Shown here: positions 51,423 through 61,197 of the stretch, in pieces | Layout of the letters: every line of letters starts with the position of its first letter | How positions within the stretch are numbered: the stretch's first letter is position 1 | NCBI RefSeq assembly: GCF_002368335.1 | Contig: NZ_AP018288.1 | Span: 3,801,044 to 3,865,043, forward strand | DNA from: Nostoc sp. NIES-4103 | GTDB taxonomy: Bacteria > Cyanobacteriota > Cyanobacteriia > Cyanobacteriales > Nostocaceae | Direction: 5' to 3' | Length of the DNA: 64,000 nucleotides | The notes under the pieces: generated by a model | Database searches by the model: none | The model's input: the letters and a program-made list of their open reading frames with translations, nothing else | Told to the model about the DNA's origin: nothing | Position numbers and translations under genes: made by a program

Positions 51423-53105
51423 ATGAAAAAATTTTTGAAATACCTCAGTTTAGGTATGCTGTCTACGTTTTTGACGGCTACTCCTGGACTAGGCGCTGAA
51501 CGCATCAGCTTTTTTTACCCTCCCTTTGGCGAATTTTCTTTGTCTGTGGACTCGTTAGAAAAGTTTGCTAAAGAAGGCAAAATAGATCAGGACTTGGGAT
51601 TTTATGCTAGTCGTGCAACTCCCGAACAACTTGCTCAACTACGGGAGTTACTCCAGCAACGTTTCAATGTTACACCAACTTTAGTATCCCAAGTTACCTA
51701 CTCACCCATCGGCGAAAGGGTATTGCAACGTTTAGGAAATTTGCTGCTGACTGAATCTCGCAAAAATGGTTTTTATGCGCTACGCGGTGCTTTAATTATC
51801 GCTGCTACTGATAAAGAAGGTTTAACAATTGTGAATTTGCTGCGGAGATTTCCCAGCAATACTATACGGCTGAATTATACAGAGGGACTAAGAATAGTCG
51901 CTGACTTGTCAGAATTACTCAAAACTAGGGATAAAGTTGTTACATATATTCAAAAAGAAGCGATCGCCCAAGCTACCAATGCCAATATTAACTTTTCACA
52001 ACAAGTAGATTTGCGAATGCCTGGAAAATTCCGCTGGGAGAAAAAAACCCTGGAATTGAATGATGTTTCTCGCGATCGCCGTCTACCAGTTGATATATAT
52101 TTACCCCAAACCACACCAGAACAACAGCCACCCTTTCCCCTGATTGTAATTTCTCATGGCGTGGCTTCAGACCGTTATGCCTTTGCCTACCTGGCTGAAC
52201 ATTTAGCATCCTATGGTTTTGCTGTGGCTGTACTAGAACACCCTGGTAGTAACGCTGAACGTATTCAGCAATATTTTGCAGGTTTAGCCAGTCCACCAAA
52301 TGCAACGGAATTTATTAACCGACCTTTGGATATCAAGTATCTCCTCGATGAACTCCAGCGTCGGGAAAAGTTTGACCCCACACTCCAAGGAAAACTCAAT
52401 TTTCAGCAAATTGGGGCGATCGGTCAGTCATTTGGTGGTTATACTGTTTTAACTCTAGCAGGAGCAAATATTGACTTTACCGAACTTCGTCGAGACTGTA
52501 ATCCTGCTAATTCATCCTTAAATTTGTCGCTGATTTTGCAATGTCAAGCAACTGATTTATTACCGAAAAATTATAACCTCAATGACGATCGCATTAAAGC
52601 TATTATTGCCATTAATCCCATTGATAGTTCTATTTTAAGTCAAAGTGGCATCAGTCAAATTCAAGTTCCTGTAATGTTGGTGGCAGGTAGCCAAGATATT
52701 TTCGCCCCAGCAGTACCAGAACAGATTCGTCCTTTTACATGGCTTAAAAATCCCAATAAATATTTAGCTTTAATTGAAAACGCTACCCACTTTACTGTTC
52801 TTGCGGATTCCCCTGCTAATCCTGGTGTATTGCCTGTACCAGCTGGTTTACTGGGCCCTGACCGTACTGCTGCATATTCTTATCTTAAGGCCCTGAGTGT
52901 GGCTTTCTTAGAAACTCATCTTCTCAACCGTTCTGAATACCGCTCTTATTTGCAACCGTCCTATGCTCAATTTATCAGTCAACCTCCCCTGAATCTTAGT
53001 CTATTAAACTCGCTGAGTGCAGATCAGTTGACTCAAGCAATAAATCAACCAATTCGTGAATCAGCCAAACCATCACAACCTCAATCAATCCCTAATTTAC
53101 GTTAA
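51423..53105 (+). CDS. Secreted alpha/beta hydrolase with DUF1400 domain
   Basis: 560 residues from ATG 51423, which starts a signal peptide (KFLKYLSLGMLSTFLTATPG, cleavage near GLGA-ERI); the longer frame from 51321 has none. DUF1400-like region about 25-150 (ISFFYPPFGEFSLSVDSLEK). Hydrolase domain about 200-530: oxyanion region LIVISHGVASDRYAFAYLAE, nucleophile Ser336 in GAIGQSFGGYTVLTLAG, and candidate acid and His in VAGSQDIFAPAVPEQ and ENATHFTVL. Related to platelet-activating-factor acetylhydrolase-like lipases in cyanobacteria; substrate unknown. Confidence 0.82.
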   Translation: MKKFLKYLSLGMLSTFLTATPGLGAERISFFYPPFGEFSLSVDSLEKFAKEGKIDQDLGFYASRATPEQLAQLRELLQQRFNVTPTLVSQVTYSPIGERVLQRLGNLLLTESRKNGFYALRGALIIAATDKEGLTIVNLLRRFPSNTIRLNYTEGLRIVADLSELLKTRDKVVTYIQKEAIAQATNANINFSQQVDLRMPGKFRWEKKTLELNDVSRDRRLPVDIYLPQTTPEQQPPFPLIVISHGVASDRYAFAYLAEHLASYGFAVAVLEHPGSNAERIQQYFAGLASPPNATEFINRPLDIKYLLDELQRREKFDPTLQGKLNFQQIGAIGQSFGGYTVLTLAGANIDFTELRRDCNPANSSLNLSLILQCQATDLLPKNYNLNDDRIKAIIAINPIDSSILSQSGISQIQVPVMLVAGSQDIFAPAVPEQIRPFTWLKNPNKYLALIENATHFTVLADSPANPGVLPVPAGLLGPDRTAAYSYLKALSVAFLETHLLNRSEYRSYLQPSYAQFISQPPLNLSLLNSLSADQLTQAINQPIRESAKPSQPQSIPNLR

Positions 53106-54256
53106 TTTTTAACAGTAAACTGTCACTGATATGCATCTATAAATATTAGGAATTACGTGCATTGTCATGTTGTTTTCGCCTGGGTTGTCAAGAGTCAATA
53201 GTCCAAAAAACCTTGATTTTTGACCCAGTACTTTTGACTATTGACTGCTATTGCAGAAAATTATGTGTGCCAGTTGCATAATGCTAATTTGAAAAAAGAA
53301 TGCAACAGATATCTTGTAGGGGTGTACAGTTGGTTATTGGTGTCAACAATCGCGTAAAACCCTTGCAATGGTGTTATACCAAGTTCACTCAACTACTAGT
53401 TATGCTGTCGGAACCCCAAAGAGTCAAAGCCGCCACGCCCAAATGAAGCAAGTAGGGTATAATTTCCAATCGTTAGAACACCAATTCAGTAATCCTGGGG
53501 GAGCAACGCTTCGGAGAGTGAGATGGCAGAGCTGGGGGAGCTGGGGAGGCTGGGGAGGCTGGGGAAGAGGAATAAATTAAGTTTATTTATCATATTTTAA
53601 GTAGCAAAAAGAACTATGTTTTCTCTTTTCTCCCCCAGCTACCCCAGCTACCCCCGCTCCCAAGCGCTCATTTCACGATGATCTCACGCTCTTTGCGCGT
53701 TGCTCCCAATCCTGGAAGAACCTCTCCCCCTACCCCTCTCCTACGAGGAGAGGGGAGTTGAGCTACCCCTTCCCTTGAAGGGAACTCGGGGCCCCCATTA
53801 AATTTTGGCTCAGCCCTAATTTAATGGGGATTAGGGTCAGGGGGGCTGGGGGGTTAGGTTTTTGATTACTTAATCGATGCTCTAGAGCTAGTATGAATTG
53901 AGACTTTATCAACAAACTCTTGGGTAATCTTGCTAGGCTTCACAGCTATTTATATATGCAATTTAATACGTTTTTAAGTTAGTAAATGCAAAAGATTTTT
54001 CAAAAAATCTTAAGATTGGCACTTCCCATTAGCAAAGCTATCGTTTAGTATAGTTTTTTAGTGTGCTAGCTCTAACTAAGGTAAATGATAAAACCTAACT
54101 ATAGAGTGATGAAATAATCAACGTCCTGTTAGTAATAACTTCCAGATATGCTGTGTACACAGCATATAAGTAAAAAGAGGTGCAAAAAAAAACAAACACT
54201 TAGTTAATTCTTAAAACTTAGATTTCATCCAGCTATAAAATATTAATATTTTGCTC
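53106..54256. other. Intergenic region, 1.15 kb
   Basis: Repeat-rich: GGGGAGGCT units near 53533-53570, a CTCTCCT/AGGAGAG hairpin near 53725-53758, a copy of the GAACTCGGGGCCCCC patch near 53780-53795, and an 18-bp palindrome at 54148-54165. A 70-codon frame at 53368-53580 is mostly translated repeat. No gene is supported. Confidence 0.5.
54148..54165. promoter_or_regulatory. 18-bp perfect palindrome upstream of the GH65 remnant
   Basis: ATGCTGTGTACACAGCAT, no mismatch, 91 bp upstream of the GH65 start codon. Could be an operator; not a known cyanobacterial consensus to me. Confidence 0.3.
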
Positions 54257-55240
54257 ATGACCGATGTATATACTGACCATGTTCCACAAAATCAGCAACT
54301 ACTGAACACTATCGACAGCAACGTAATTGAAACAAAGTTTGACCCTTCACACCTCCATGATCAAGAAACCGTGTTCATTCTTAGCAATGGTTACTTGGGA
54401 ACGCGAGGAACTTTTGAAGAAGGATACCCCGGCGATCGCACAACAACATTGATACACGGTATTTATGATGATGTAGCGAAAGCGAATGCTGAACTTGTGA
54501 ACTGTCCCAACTGGCTACCGCTGGTAGTGACAGTGGCAGGCGATCGCTTTAGCATGGATAGTGGAGAAATTCTCAATTACGAACGTCGGCTTAACCTGCG
54601 TTTAGGTATAGTTAGCCGTGATGTCCGCTGGCGTTCTCCCAAGGGTCACACCCTAGATTTACACTTTGAGCGTTTCACCAGTTTGGCAGATCAACATGTG
54701 ATGGCGATCCGCTGTCAAATCACATCTATAGATTTTGCTGGTGAGATCACAGTTGCAACCGGATTTGATGCCAAACCATACACCCAAGGCGTACCACATT
54801 GGCGAACCTTAAACTACGGTGGCATAGACCAGATTATTTGGCTGCAAAACCAAACTCTACACTCAGGTATTCTACTGGGGATGGCGGCTAAATTGGTAGT
54901 AGAAGGTGATAATACTGCAATTGTGGGTGTAGAAAAATTTGATGATCCCACTTTGACAACCAATTTGCAATTTTTTCCTGGAAAAACGCTGGCTGTAGAA
55001 AAGATTGTCACTGTGTTTACATCACATGAAGCTGAACTTCCTATCGCCGAAGCCTTACAGAGGCTAGCTGATGAACCGAGATACAGTACTTTACTAGCTG
55101 CTCACATTGTGGCGTGGGAACAAGTGTGGCAAGATGCTGACATTCTGATAGTAAGCGATCGCCAAGCTCAGTTAAAGATTCGTGAAAAACTGTTGCAATT
55201 ACTAGCAATAGCACCACTTCACGACAACCAAGAACAATAG
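54257..55240 (+). pseudogene. Truncated GH65 (maltose/kojibiose phosphorylase-type) gene, N-terminal domain only
   Basis: 327 residues from ATG 54257. The sequence follows the N-terminal beta-sandwich of family GH65: VFILSNGYLGTRGTFEEGYP, NCPNWLPLVVTVAGDRFSMD, LDLHFERFTSLADQHVMAIR, and the linker helix ending in LLQLLAIAPLHD. In complete enzymes the catalytic (alpha/alpha)6 barrel follows at once (AKTLSGFGYRGHVFWDTE-like text); here a stop comes after EQ and no barrel sequence appears in any frame downstream. Full-length proteins are 750 or more residues. Likely a deletion remnant, though a surviving single-domain protein cannot be excluded. Confidence 0.65.
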
Positions 55241-55372
55241 CGTAGCGTAACAATCTCTAAACTCAAGCTAGCTTTATTCCCCTTTGTTGCATTCGCTTTG
55301 CACATATGGTAAATGATTGGGCGGATGCTGCGATCGCTGTTGATAAAAATTACTGAGATTCACTACACAAGT

Positions 55373-55948
55373 CTATACTGTACCAGAGGTTAGTGTAGAT
55401 AATTGGCTATTTTCAATCCATTGAGAACTACTGATTACCTTACTAATAAAGGTATCTTGGGCAACTAAAGTTGCTCTGTGAAGTTCTTCATCAGTCGCAA
55501 CACCTGCATGATTTTTGAAAGCCAAAGTTCCTGTTGCATCAGAAAGAAATTCCACAGAAAAACCTAAATGGGAAGCTTGTCTAGCCGTCGTGTCACAACA
55601 CATTTGAGTCATGTATCCACAAATCACGACAGTATCAATACCCCTATTTTTCAGCCAACTTTCTAACTCAGTACCTGTAAAGCTACCTGGTAAATTTTTT
55701 TCAATTAGAAGATCATAAGGTCGTTTGGCAACTTCAGGGTGAAGTTCCCATTCTTTACTTCCCTTACGAAAAATGGGGGAGTCTGCTTGTGGCTGTGTAT
55801 GTCTGACGACAATAATTGGAATACCTCGCCGTTGTGCAATATTCATGACTTGCAGAATATTGTCTAGGCTTTTTGATGGATAAGTTACGGGCAGTTTACC
55901 AGTGAAATATTCATTCTGAACATCGATGACTAATAAGGCTCGCTTCAT
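55373..55948 (-). CDS. Isochorismatase-like cysteine hydrolase
   Basis: 191 residues from ATG 55948, with GGAAAG about 8 bases upstream; ATG 55963 would add five. The catalytic trio is Asp9 (LLVIDVQNEYF), Lys84 (IEKNLPGSF) and Cys117 (GYMTQMCCDTTARQASHLG). Members hydrolyse amides such as nicotinamide, N-carbamoylsarcosine or isochorismate; Cys at this position argues for an amidase rather than true isochorismatase. Substrate unknown. Confidence 0.88.
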   Translation of the reverse strand: MKRALLVIDVQNEYFTGKLPVTYPSKSLDNILQVMNIAQRRGIPIIVVRHTQPQADSPIFRKGSKEWELHPEVAKRPYDLLIEKNLPGSFTGTELESWLKNRGIDTVVICGYMTQMCCDTTARQASHLGFSVEFLSDATGTLAFKNHAGVATDEELHRATLVAQDTFISKVISSSQWIENSQLSTLTSGTV

Positions 55949-56173
55949 GATGATTCTTTCCAAAACAACTATTGAACCACATCCAAAGACAAACTCTTAG
56001 ACACAAGTCATTTTAAGTTAGCCAAGATGGTGAAGTAACACTACTAGGAGCTATTGGTAATAAATCTTGATTCTCTCTCTGTAGAAGGTAGTTCCATCTA
56101 TGGCAAAAGTTTACCATGTTTCTACTGTTATAACTGCCATTTAGACACTAGAGCTACACAGAGGTGATAATAA

Positions 56174-56539
56174 ATGACTAATAGTAAACAACTTGCCTAC
56201 TATAGAACTCAACAACAGCAGATAGAACCAGTGAACGAAGATGAGTTAGCTATTATTCGTAATCGCCGTGCTGTCAAGCGTCTTTTGATACAACAGACTT
56301 TGGCCGATCGCATTCTCGAAACAATTGCAATTTGCTCTATCTTAAGTGCTAGTTTGTTCGGCATAGGTGCGTTGGGATGTTGGAGTCTAGAAATAATTGA
56401 CACTAGCGCCAAACCATCAATATTGAGTAAACAGGATTGGGTTGCACGAAAACATATTTGCTTTGGCTGGATGCTAGTTGGGTTTTCTAGCTTTCTTGCT
56501 AGTAGTTCTTTGGGTAAAAAACGCCACAGCCAAAAGTAA
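56174..56539 (+). CDS. Small membrane protein, unknown
   Basis: 121 residues with two hydrophobic helices (TIAICSILSASLFGIGALGC and KHICFGWMLVGFSSFLASSS) joined by a short polar loop, basic N- and C-termini. GAGGTGA at 56161-56167 supports the ATG. It precedes the amidotransferase-like gene by 59 bp on the same strand. No family recognised. Confidence 0.6.
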   Translation: MTNSKQLAYYRTQQQQIEPVNEDELAIIRNRRAVKRLLIQQTLADRILETIAICSILSASLFGIGALGCWSLEIIDTSAKPSILSKQDWVARKHICFGWMLVGFSSFLASSSLGKKRHSQK

Positions 56540-56598
56540 TTAGTATTAATGATAAACTGAGAGATTAGATTAAGAATTAAAAAGCAATTATTCAAACA

Positions 56599-57996
56599 AT
56601 GATAAAATCTCTCAAAAGTGAGGAAAAACAAACGTCTACAGCTGATTGGCGATTAATTCCTGGCTACTTGCATCAAGGCTATACAGATTTTGAAACAGTA
56701 CATATTTTATTAGGTCGTTTTTTGGCAGATAGAACCTCTGAATATCCATTAACAGAAAAAGAACTATTTGCTGGCGATGGTATTTTTGAATGGGGACATG
56801 CTCTGCCTTTAGAAAAAGTGATTCACTCGCAGGAAGATTTGGAATTTTTACTCAAACATCCGAATTTGTTACGCAAGTCGATCACGATTATTGAACCATG
56901 GGAACATGTGGGTGTTAATGCTTTTGGTGAAAATGTTCGGGCTTCCAAAAATGTTGCCTATATTGCCCAGAAAGTCGCTGATATAGACTCAGTATTGCTG
57001 CCTGTTTGGGCTTGTGGAATCATCGATCCAGAAATAGTGGTGCCGGCAATTGCTTCTGGTTATGCGGTGATTGTAGAAGGAGGCGATCCTTCAGTATATG
57101 ATCCATCCACTTGGACAAGTCCGGTTTGTCCGCGAGAGGATATGTTTGCATTAGTAGAAAAATTATTGATTTCGCGATCGCCTGCTAGCGCTCCGGTAAT
57201 CTTTATTTGTGTAGGACACCAACTAGCGGCTGAATGTCACATCCGACTGATCCGTAAAGCAGTCAAACAAGTCTTGAACATGACATCTCTAGAACGCGAC
57301 AAGAACGGTAGAGCGCTCAAATCGCTGCAAGAGGTTGCAGAACGCATTGAAGCTATGGGAAAGACGCTCAAAATTAAAAAGCGTGATGGACGCATTGTTG
57401 CTTCTGGCTGGAATGACGATCATTTCGTCGTTACACGCAATGAATCGAAAGAAGTTGGTACTCGCGTGTTATTGCCTTATCAATCACCTGATAATGAAAA
57501 TTTAAGTATTCCTTGGGAAATTATTCATGCTCATGATGTGACATCTGACACCCATGAAGGTGTGATTGATACAACGATTCAATATGAACATGAAATCTCG
57601 ATTTCCATGTTTCACTCTGATGAAGTCAATGAAGAAGCAATACTGTTTGCTAACTGGGCTTACCGCAGTATTCATGATGCCATTGTTCCTTATCGCCATG
57701 TGATAGCTGGAAGTCCTTTGTCATGGCTGATACAACTGCCTGATTCTATAGAAATTCTTTGTTCAACAGCAGAGGAAAGCGGTGAAATACTGACAGAATG
57801 TTCAGCTACCTGTATTAACTACAAAGACTTTGAAACTAAAAAAATCCGACGTTCGTTTACTTGCCAGTTTCATCCAGAACTATTGGAAGATCTGCGTGCA
57901 ATTGGTAGCGGTAAACCTCCCTCCTATTCAACTCTGAAGCAAGATGATGGTGTGCGCTTATTTGTCAGACTGCTGTATGTGGGAATGCAAGAGTAA
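56599..57996 (+). CDS. Uncharacterised protein with class-I glutamine-amidotransferase-like signature
   Basis: 465 residues. Cys204 in FICVGHQLAAECHIRL fits the nucleophile elbow GxCxGHQ, and His425/Glu427 in CQFHPELLEDL fit the xFHPE catalytic pair, in the right order but farther apart (221 residues) than in a normal 190-residue domain. The N-terminal 190 residues (WRLIPGYLHQGYTDFETVHI, ITIIEPWEHVGVNAFGENVR) and the segment between Cys and His are not recognised. No other domain of a GMP or CTP synthetase is present. A stand-alone amidase or peptidase of this fold is likely; substrate unknown. Confidence 0.65.
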   Translation: MIKSLKSEEKQTSTADWRLIPGYLHQGYTDFETVHILLGRFLADRTSEYPLTEKELFAGDGIFEWGHALPLEKVIHSQEDLEFLLKHPNLLRKSITIIEPWEHVGVNAFGENVRASKNVAYIAQKVADIDSVLLPVWACGIIDPEIVVPAIASGYAVIVEGGDPSVYDPSTWTSPVCPREDMFALVEKLLISRSPASAPVIFICVGHQLAAECHIRLIRKAVKQVLNMTSLERDKNGRALKSLQEVAERIEAMGKTLKIKKRDGRIVASGWNDDHFVVTRNESKEVGTRVLLPYQSPDNENLSIPWEIIHAHDVTSDTHEGVIDTTIQYEHEISISMFHSDEVNEEAILFANWAYRSIHDAIVPYRHVIAGSPLSWLIQLPDSIEILCSTAEESGEILTECSATCINYKDFETKKIRRSFTCQFHPELLEDLRAIGSGKPPSYSTLKQDDGVRLFVRLLYVGMQE

Positions 57997-58412
57997 TCAA
58001 CTATGATGCTGTGAAATCGCATAGTTACTCGTGAAGGTTGTCAAAATAATTCGTAATTGATAATTCGTAATTCGTAGTTAGAATTAGTGTTAGCTCTCTT
58101 CCCACCTCCTAGAAGCACCATTAAATTTTCAATTTGGTGTTGGCTCTATATTCAGATCTTGCACCTGAGCCTGAGTACGCCTTGAACTTAAGTTCAAGGC
58201 TTATAGCTCAAGTCCGTTAAAACGGACTGAAATTTATGTTTAGTAAGCTAATCGCAAACTTCGGCTTTGAGCCTGTAAAATTTATTTCTTGGCGGTCAAT
58301 TGGGCAGGTGCAAGATGTGAGTATACCCATTTAATTACGAATTACGAATTACGAATTAGTAATTATTTGGTCAAGAGTCAAGGTTAATCTGGACTCTTGA
58401 CAGCAAGTAAAA
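57997..58412. other. Intergenic region, 416 bp
   Basis: Contains AATTCGTAATTC heptamers near 58048-58075 and 58333-58360, and twin hairpins at 58179-58228. No gene. Confidence 0.45.
58179..58228. repeat. Twin hairpins (dispersed palindrome)
   Basis: A perfect 22-bp palindrome (58179-58200, arms GCCTTGAACTT) is followed by the stem AGTCCGTT / AACGGACT (58211-58228). The linker AGGCTTATAGCTCAAGT recurs at 51131-51147, so this is a repeat family. Confidence 0.7.
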
Positions 58413-58667
58413 TTAGAAACCATCCAGGCGAATATCTTTCCAGATATCAGAAACCTGCCAACCTGAGTTACCAACAGATTGTACTATGGGGCGATCGCGC
58501 AATGGAGTATAGTTATGTTTGCGATTTACTACCTGTAGTTCTTGCTGCTCTTCAACTGTTGACTGTTGAGTATTAATTCCATCCTGTTGAAAATGTTGAT
58601 CTTTTGGTTCGTCTGTTATCTCTGTTTTCTTGAGAATGGGCTTTTCAAAATTTTTGATCAGTTTCAT
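58413..58667 (-). CDS. Small hypothetical protein
   Basis: 84 residues from ATG 58667 (MKLIKNFEKPILKKTEIT); a GTG at 58694 would add nine (SNLKLQIG). Polar, Gln/Asp-rich middle and a C-terminus with two Trp (GNSGWQVSDIWKDIRLDGF). No transmembrane segment and no family recognised. No modifying enzyme lies nearby. Confidence 0.45.
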   Translation of the reverse strand: MKLIKNFEKPILKKTEITDEPKDQHFQQDGINTQQSTVEEQQELQVVNRKHNYTPLRDRPIVQSVGNSGWQVSDIWKDIRLDGF

Positions 58668-59354
58668 ACCTATCTGAAGTTTCAAATTTGACACATTAAC
58701 AAAAAGCAGCTAATTTTTACTGTTGCGGCTGAAGGAAGTAACACTAATAAATGTCACTATCTCTCTTATGGTGATTCATTGATAATCAAAATGACAAGTA
58801 GTTAAAACAAGCTAATTTGTTCGGTTTTCTACACTTTTAAAAACCAATTTGAGGTATTGAAATATTTTACTTTCCAAAATATACAAGAAGCAGCAAACAT
58901 CCTCTAATGATTTGGAGTTGGTTACTACTGAGTCAGGCGTGATTTAATACTCTAGGTATATGGATTCAAGTCAACGTTAAAACTCATGATAGAGAAGATG
59001 TTAAACCCTCTGACAGAGAATAGCAAATTTGCTATTCGCTACAACATTAGCTATTACTGTATTACACAAAGAAATTACATATAATGACTGCAAATCTTTT
59101 GTCAATACCTGCAACATCAAGAATTAACAACTAAAGTCAGGTAGCTGGCTTAATTTGGTGGTAATGACTATGAAACCACAGTTATCAATAAGATAAAAGT
59201 ATTGAAAATGACTTTTCAAATATTCTCTGAAATAAATATTTACTCACTCTTGAATAGGTTTTGTGAAAAAGTGCTAAGTCTGGAACAGAAAAATCTTGTC
59301 GGTTCTTGTTAAAAATCTCTTAAGACTAGCTTTTGATTCAGAAAATGAGGACTA
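58668..59354. other. Intergenic region, 687 bp
   Basis: AT-rich. Contains a perfect 20-bp palindrome at 59018-59037 (arms GAATAGCAAA/TTTGCTATTC) and the end of a dispersed repeat near 58897 (AACATCCTCTAATGATTTGG). No gene found. Confidence 0.4.
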
Positions 59355-59519
59355 ATGAATAATTTGAGGTATTTTGCTTTCTTTGTGCTGATATTAGCAG
59401 CACTCATATCAGCAATTAGGCAGATGAGTATTGCCTTGGATGAAGTAGATATTGAGCGCTTTACTCTCTGGACAAGTATTGCTTCTGTAATTGCTGGTTT
59501 ACCAATGATGTTGTGGTAA
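59355..59519 (+). CDS. 54-residue membrane protein
   Basis: Too short for a 60-codon cutoff. MNNLRYFAFFVLILAALISA begins a hydrophobic helix, then a short polar stretch (RQMSIALDEVDIERFT) and a second hydrophobic part (LWTSIASVIAGLPMMLW). GAGGA at 59347-59351 is a plausible ribosome-binding site. Function unknown. Confidence 0.5.
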   Translation: MNNLRYFAFFVLILAALISAIRQMSIALDEVDIERFTLWTSIASVIAGLPMMLW

Positions 59520-59779
59520 AAGTTTCATGACCATACGCCTAAGTCTTCATCATTCAGCATTATACTTGGGCAAAGTTCAAGCGGAGTATCTGGCGTTGTC
59601 CTTGCTTAAATCCCACGCTTAAAAACGTGGGAACACAGCTAGTTGCCTCTTGCCTTCTGCCTCATCTCCCCCTGCTCCCCTGCTCCCCTGCGGTATCAAC
59701 GTGTAAATTAAGTGCTTAACAGCTTACAACTAGGGCTGCCTCACCAAAATTCAAAACCCAAAATTCTATAGTTTCTCAA

Positions 59780-60277
59780 TTATGCTACTTTTTCCTCCTC
59801 TAAATAGGAGTAGTCGCTAAATAATAAGGAACTACCTTCAGAAGAACTTCTCAGCAGTTTTGCTACTTCTGTCATTAACTGGGTAGGGTCTGAAGGTTTT
59901 TTGATATAGGCTTGAAACTCAGAACCCAAAGTTTTTTCATGCACCTGATTTCCAATGCTACCAGTAAAAGCGATCGCTGGAATTACTCTCTTTTGTGGAT
60001 GCATCAGTGTTCTAATCTTTCGTATCAGCGAAAAACCGTCTTCTTCTGGCATAGCAATATCAGTAATTAAAAGGTCTATTTCACTTTCTTTAATTATCTC
60101 CAATGCTTCTGAAGCTGATGATATAGTTATCACCTGGATTCCATAATTTTCAAAAATATAATGAATTAAAATTAGCATGTCTTCATTATCATCTACAGCC
60201 AGAATTGTCCTTCCTTTGAAAATATCTAAGTTTGTTATATTCTCTTCAGGTTCTGTATGTAAAAAACTGTTTGGCAC
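59780..60277 (-). CDS. Stand-alone response-regulator receiver protein
   Basis: 165 residues. CheY-type receiver at about 22-145: acidic pair Asp29-Asp30 (ILAVDDNEDM), phospho-acceptor Asp73 (LLITDIAMPEEDG), Thr in AFTGS and Lys in YIKKPSDP. No output domain; the last 20 residues are polar (GSSLLFSDYSYLEEE). It may act by protein contact with a partner encoded elsewhere. No histidine kinase is adjacent. Confidence 0.92.
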   Translation of the reverse strand: MPNSFLHTEPEENITNLDIFKGRTILAVDDNEDMLILIHYIFENYGIQVITISSASEALEIIKESEIDLLITDIAMPEEDGFSLIRKIRTLMHPQKRVIPAIAFTGSIGNQVHEKTLGSEFQAYIKKPSDPTQLMTEVAKLLRSSSEGSSLLFSDYSYLEEEKVA

Positions 60278-60749
60278 GATATGTTAGCCTCTTTATTTGC
60301 CTAATCAATGATGGATGAAAAAGGGAATGGGAAATGGGTAATTGGGCATCGGGCATTTTCAGGAGTTATTTTTCTGAAGTCCCACTGCTTCCCCAGCTTT
60401 TTTGCTCCTGACTTCCCTGCCCTTGTGCTTGTCTAAGTTAGCTAATTAGCAGGCGCTATTAATGGCTATTTCATTACATCAATTTTATATAACTTTAGTC
60501 TTACTCCCAAAGACATAGAAATTTTTCACATTTTTTCTAAGTTGGTTATTTTTTTTACATTATTCACTAATTTTTATGTCTTGAGGGGGAGCCATTTACA
60601 AATACTGTCAGCTAAACCGGAGTCTACTAGAATTATCTGGGGAGCAGGGGTGCGGGGGACTAGGGGTGAAAGAATTTGTATCAGTGATTTCGTGAAATGG
60701 TATTATATCCTCACAAAAAACTCACAATTGGTGAGATATATTCTCACCC
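60278..60749. other. Intergenic region, 472 bp
   Basis: Carries a degenerate MITE-like end (ATTTCGTGAAATGGTAT to 60703), related inversely to the element at 28195-28308, and a 19-bp hairpin GGTGAGA-TATAT-TCTCACC at 60730-60748 directly before ATG 60750. No gene. Confidence 0.45.
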
Positions 60750-60935
60750 ATGAAACACCACCACATTAGCTACTTAGCTGATACCCTACAAGCCGAACCG
60801 AGCGCTATCTCTGTTTCCCTTGAATCTGAAATCAAGCGCTTGCCATTTAATGAATCAGAAATAGTCGATTATTATTGTAGGCTGGCCCGCAATGGCAGGC
60901 TTGAGTTTTGTGATGGCAAGTTGGAAAAAATTTAA
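60750..60935 (+). CDS. Hypothetical 61-residue protein
   Basis: The sequence MKHHHISYLADTLQAEPSAI ... VDYYCRLARNGRLEFCDGKL looks protein-like (balanced composition, helix pattern), but there is no ribosome-binding site. Instead a 7-bp hairpin sits just before the ATG, and the palindrome AACCCAATTGGGTT with a T tail (60934-60950) overlaps the stop. No family recognised. Confidence 0.35.
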   Translation: MKHHHISYLADTLQAEPSAISVSLESEIKRLPFNESEIVDYYCRLARNGRLEFCDGKLEKI

Positions 60936-61197
60936 CCCAATTGGGTTTTTGGTCATGCGATCGCACCCGCAGCCGTCGCACCAACTCAAAACAGCACGGT
61001 TTGAAGTTGGCTTTTCAACTACACGACGCGATTTGCTGAATAAATTGCAGAACTGTATTGGATTATAGGAAGAGCGATCGCCACCTCAAACCCAAAACTT
61101 ACCTTCCCAGAAGTAGTGTTTCTGTTGGGAAGTGGAATTATGAAGTTAAAAGTAGAGCGATCGCCATTTGCACAAGCTAAAACTGTACCCGATTTAT

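Noticed and set aside
53368..53580. 70-codon frame with GWGGWGGWG
   Set aside because: The end is a translated GGGGAGGCT repeat; no ribosome-binding site.
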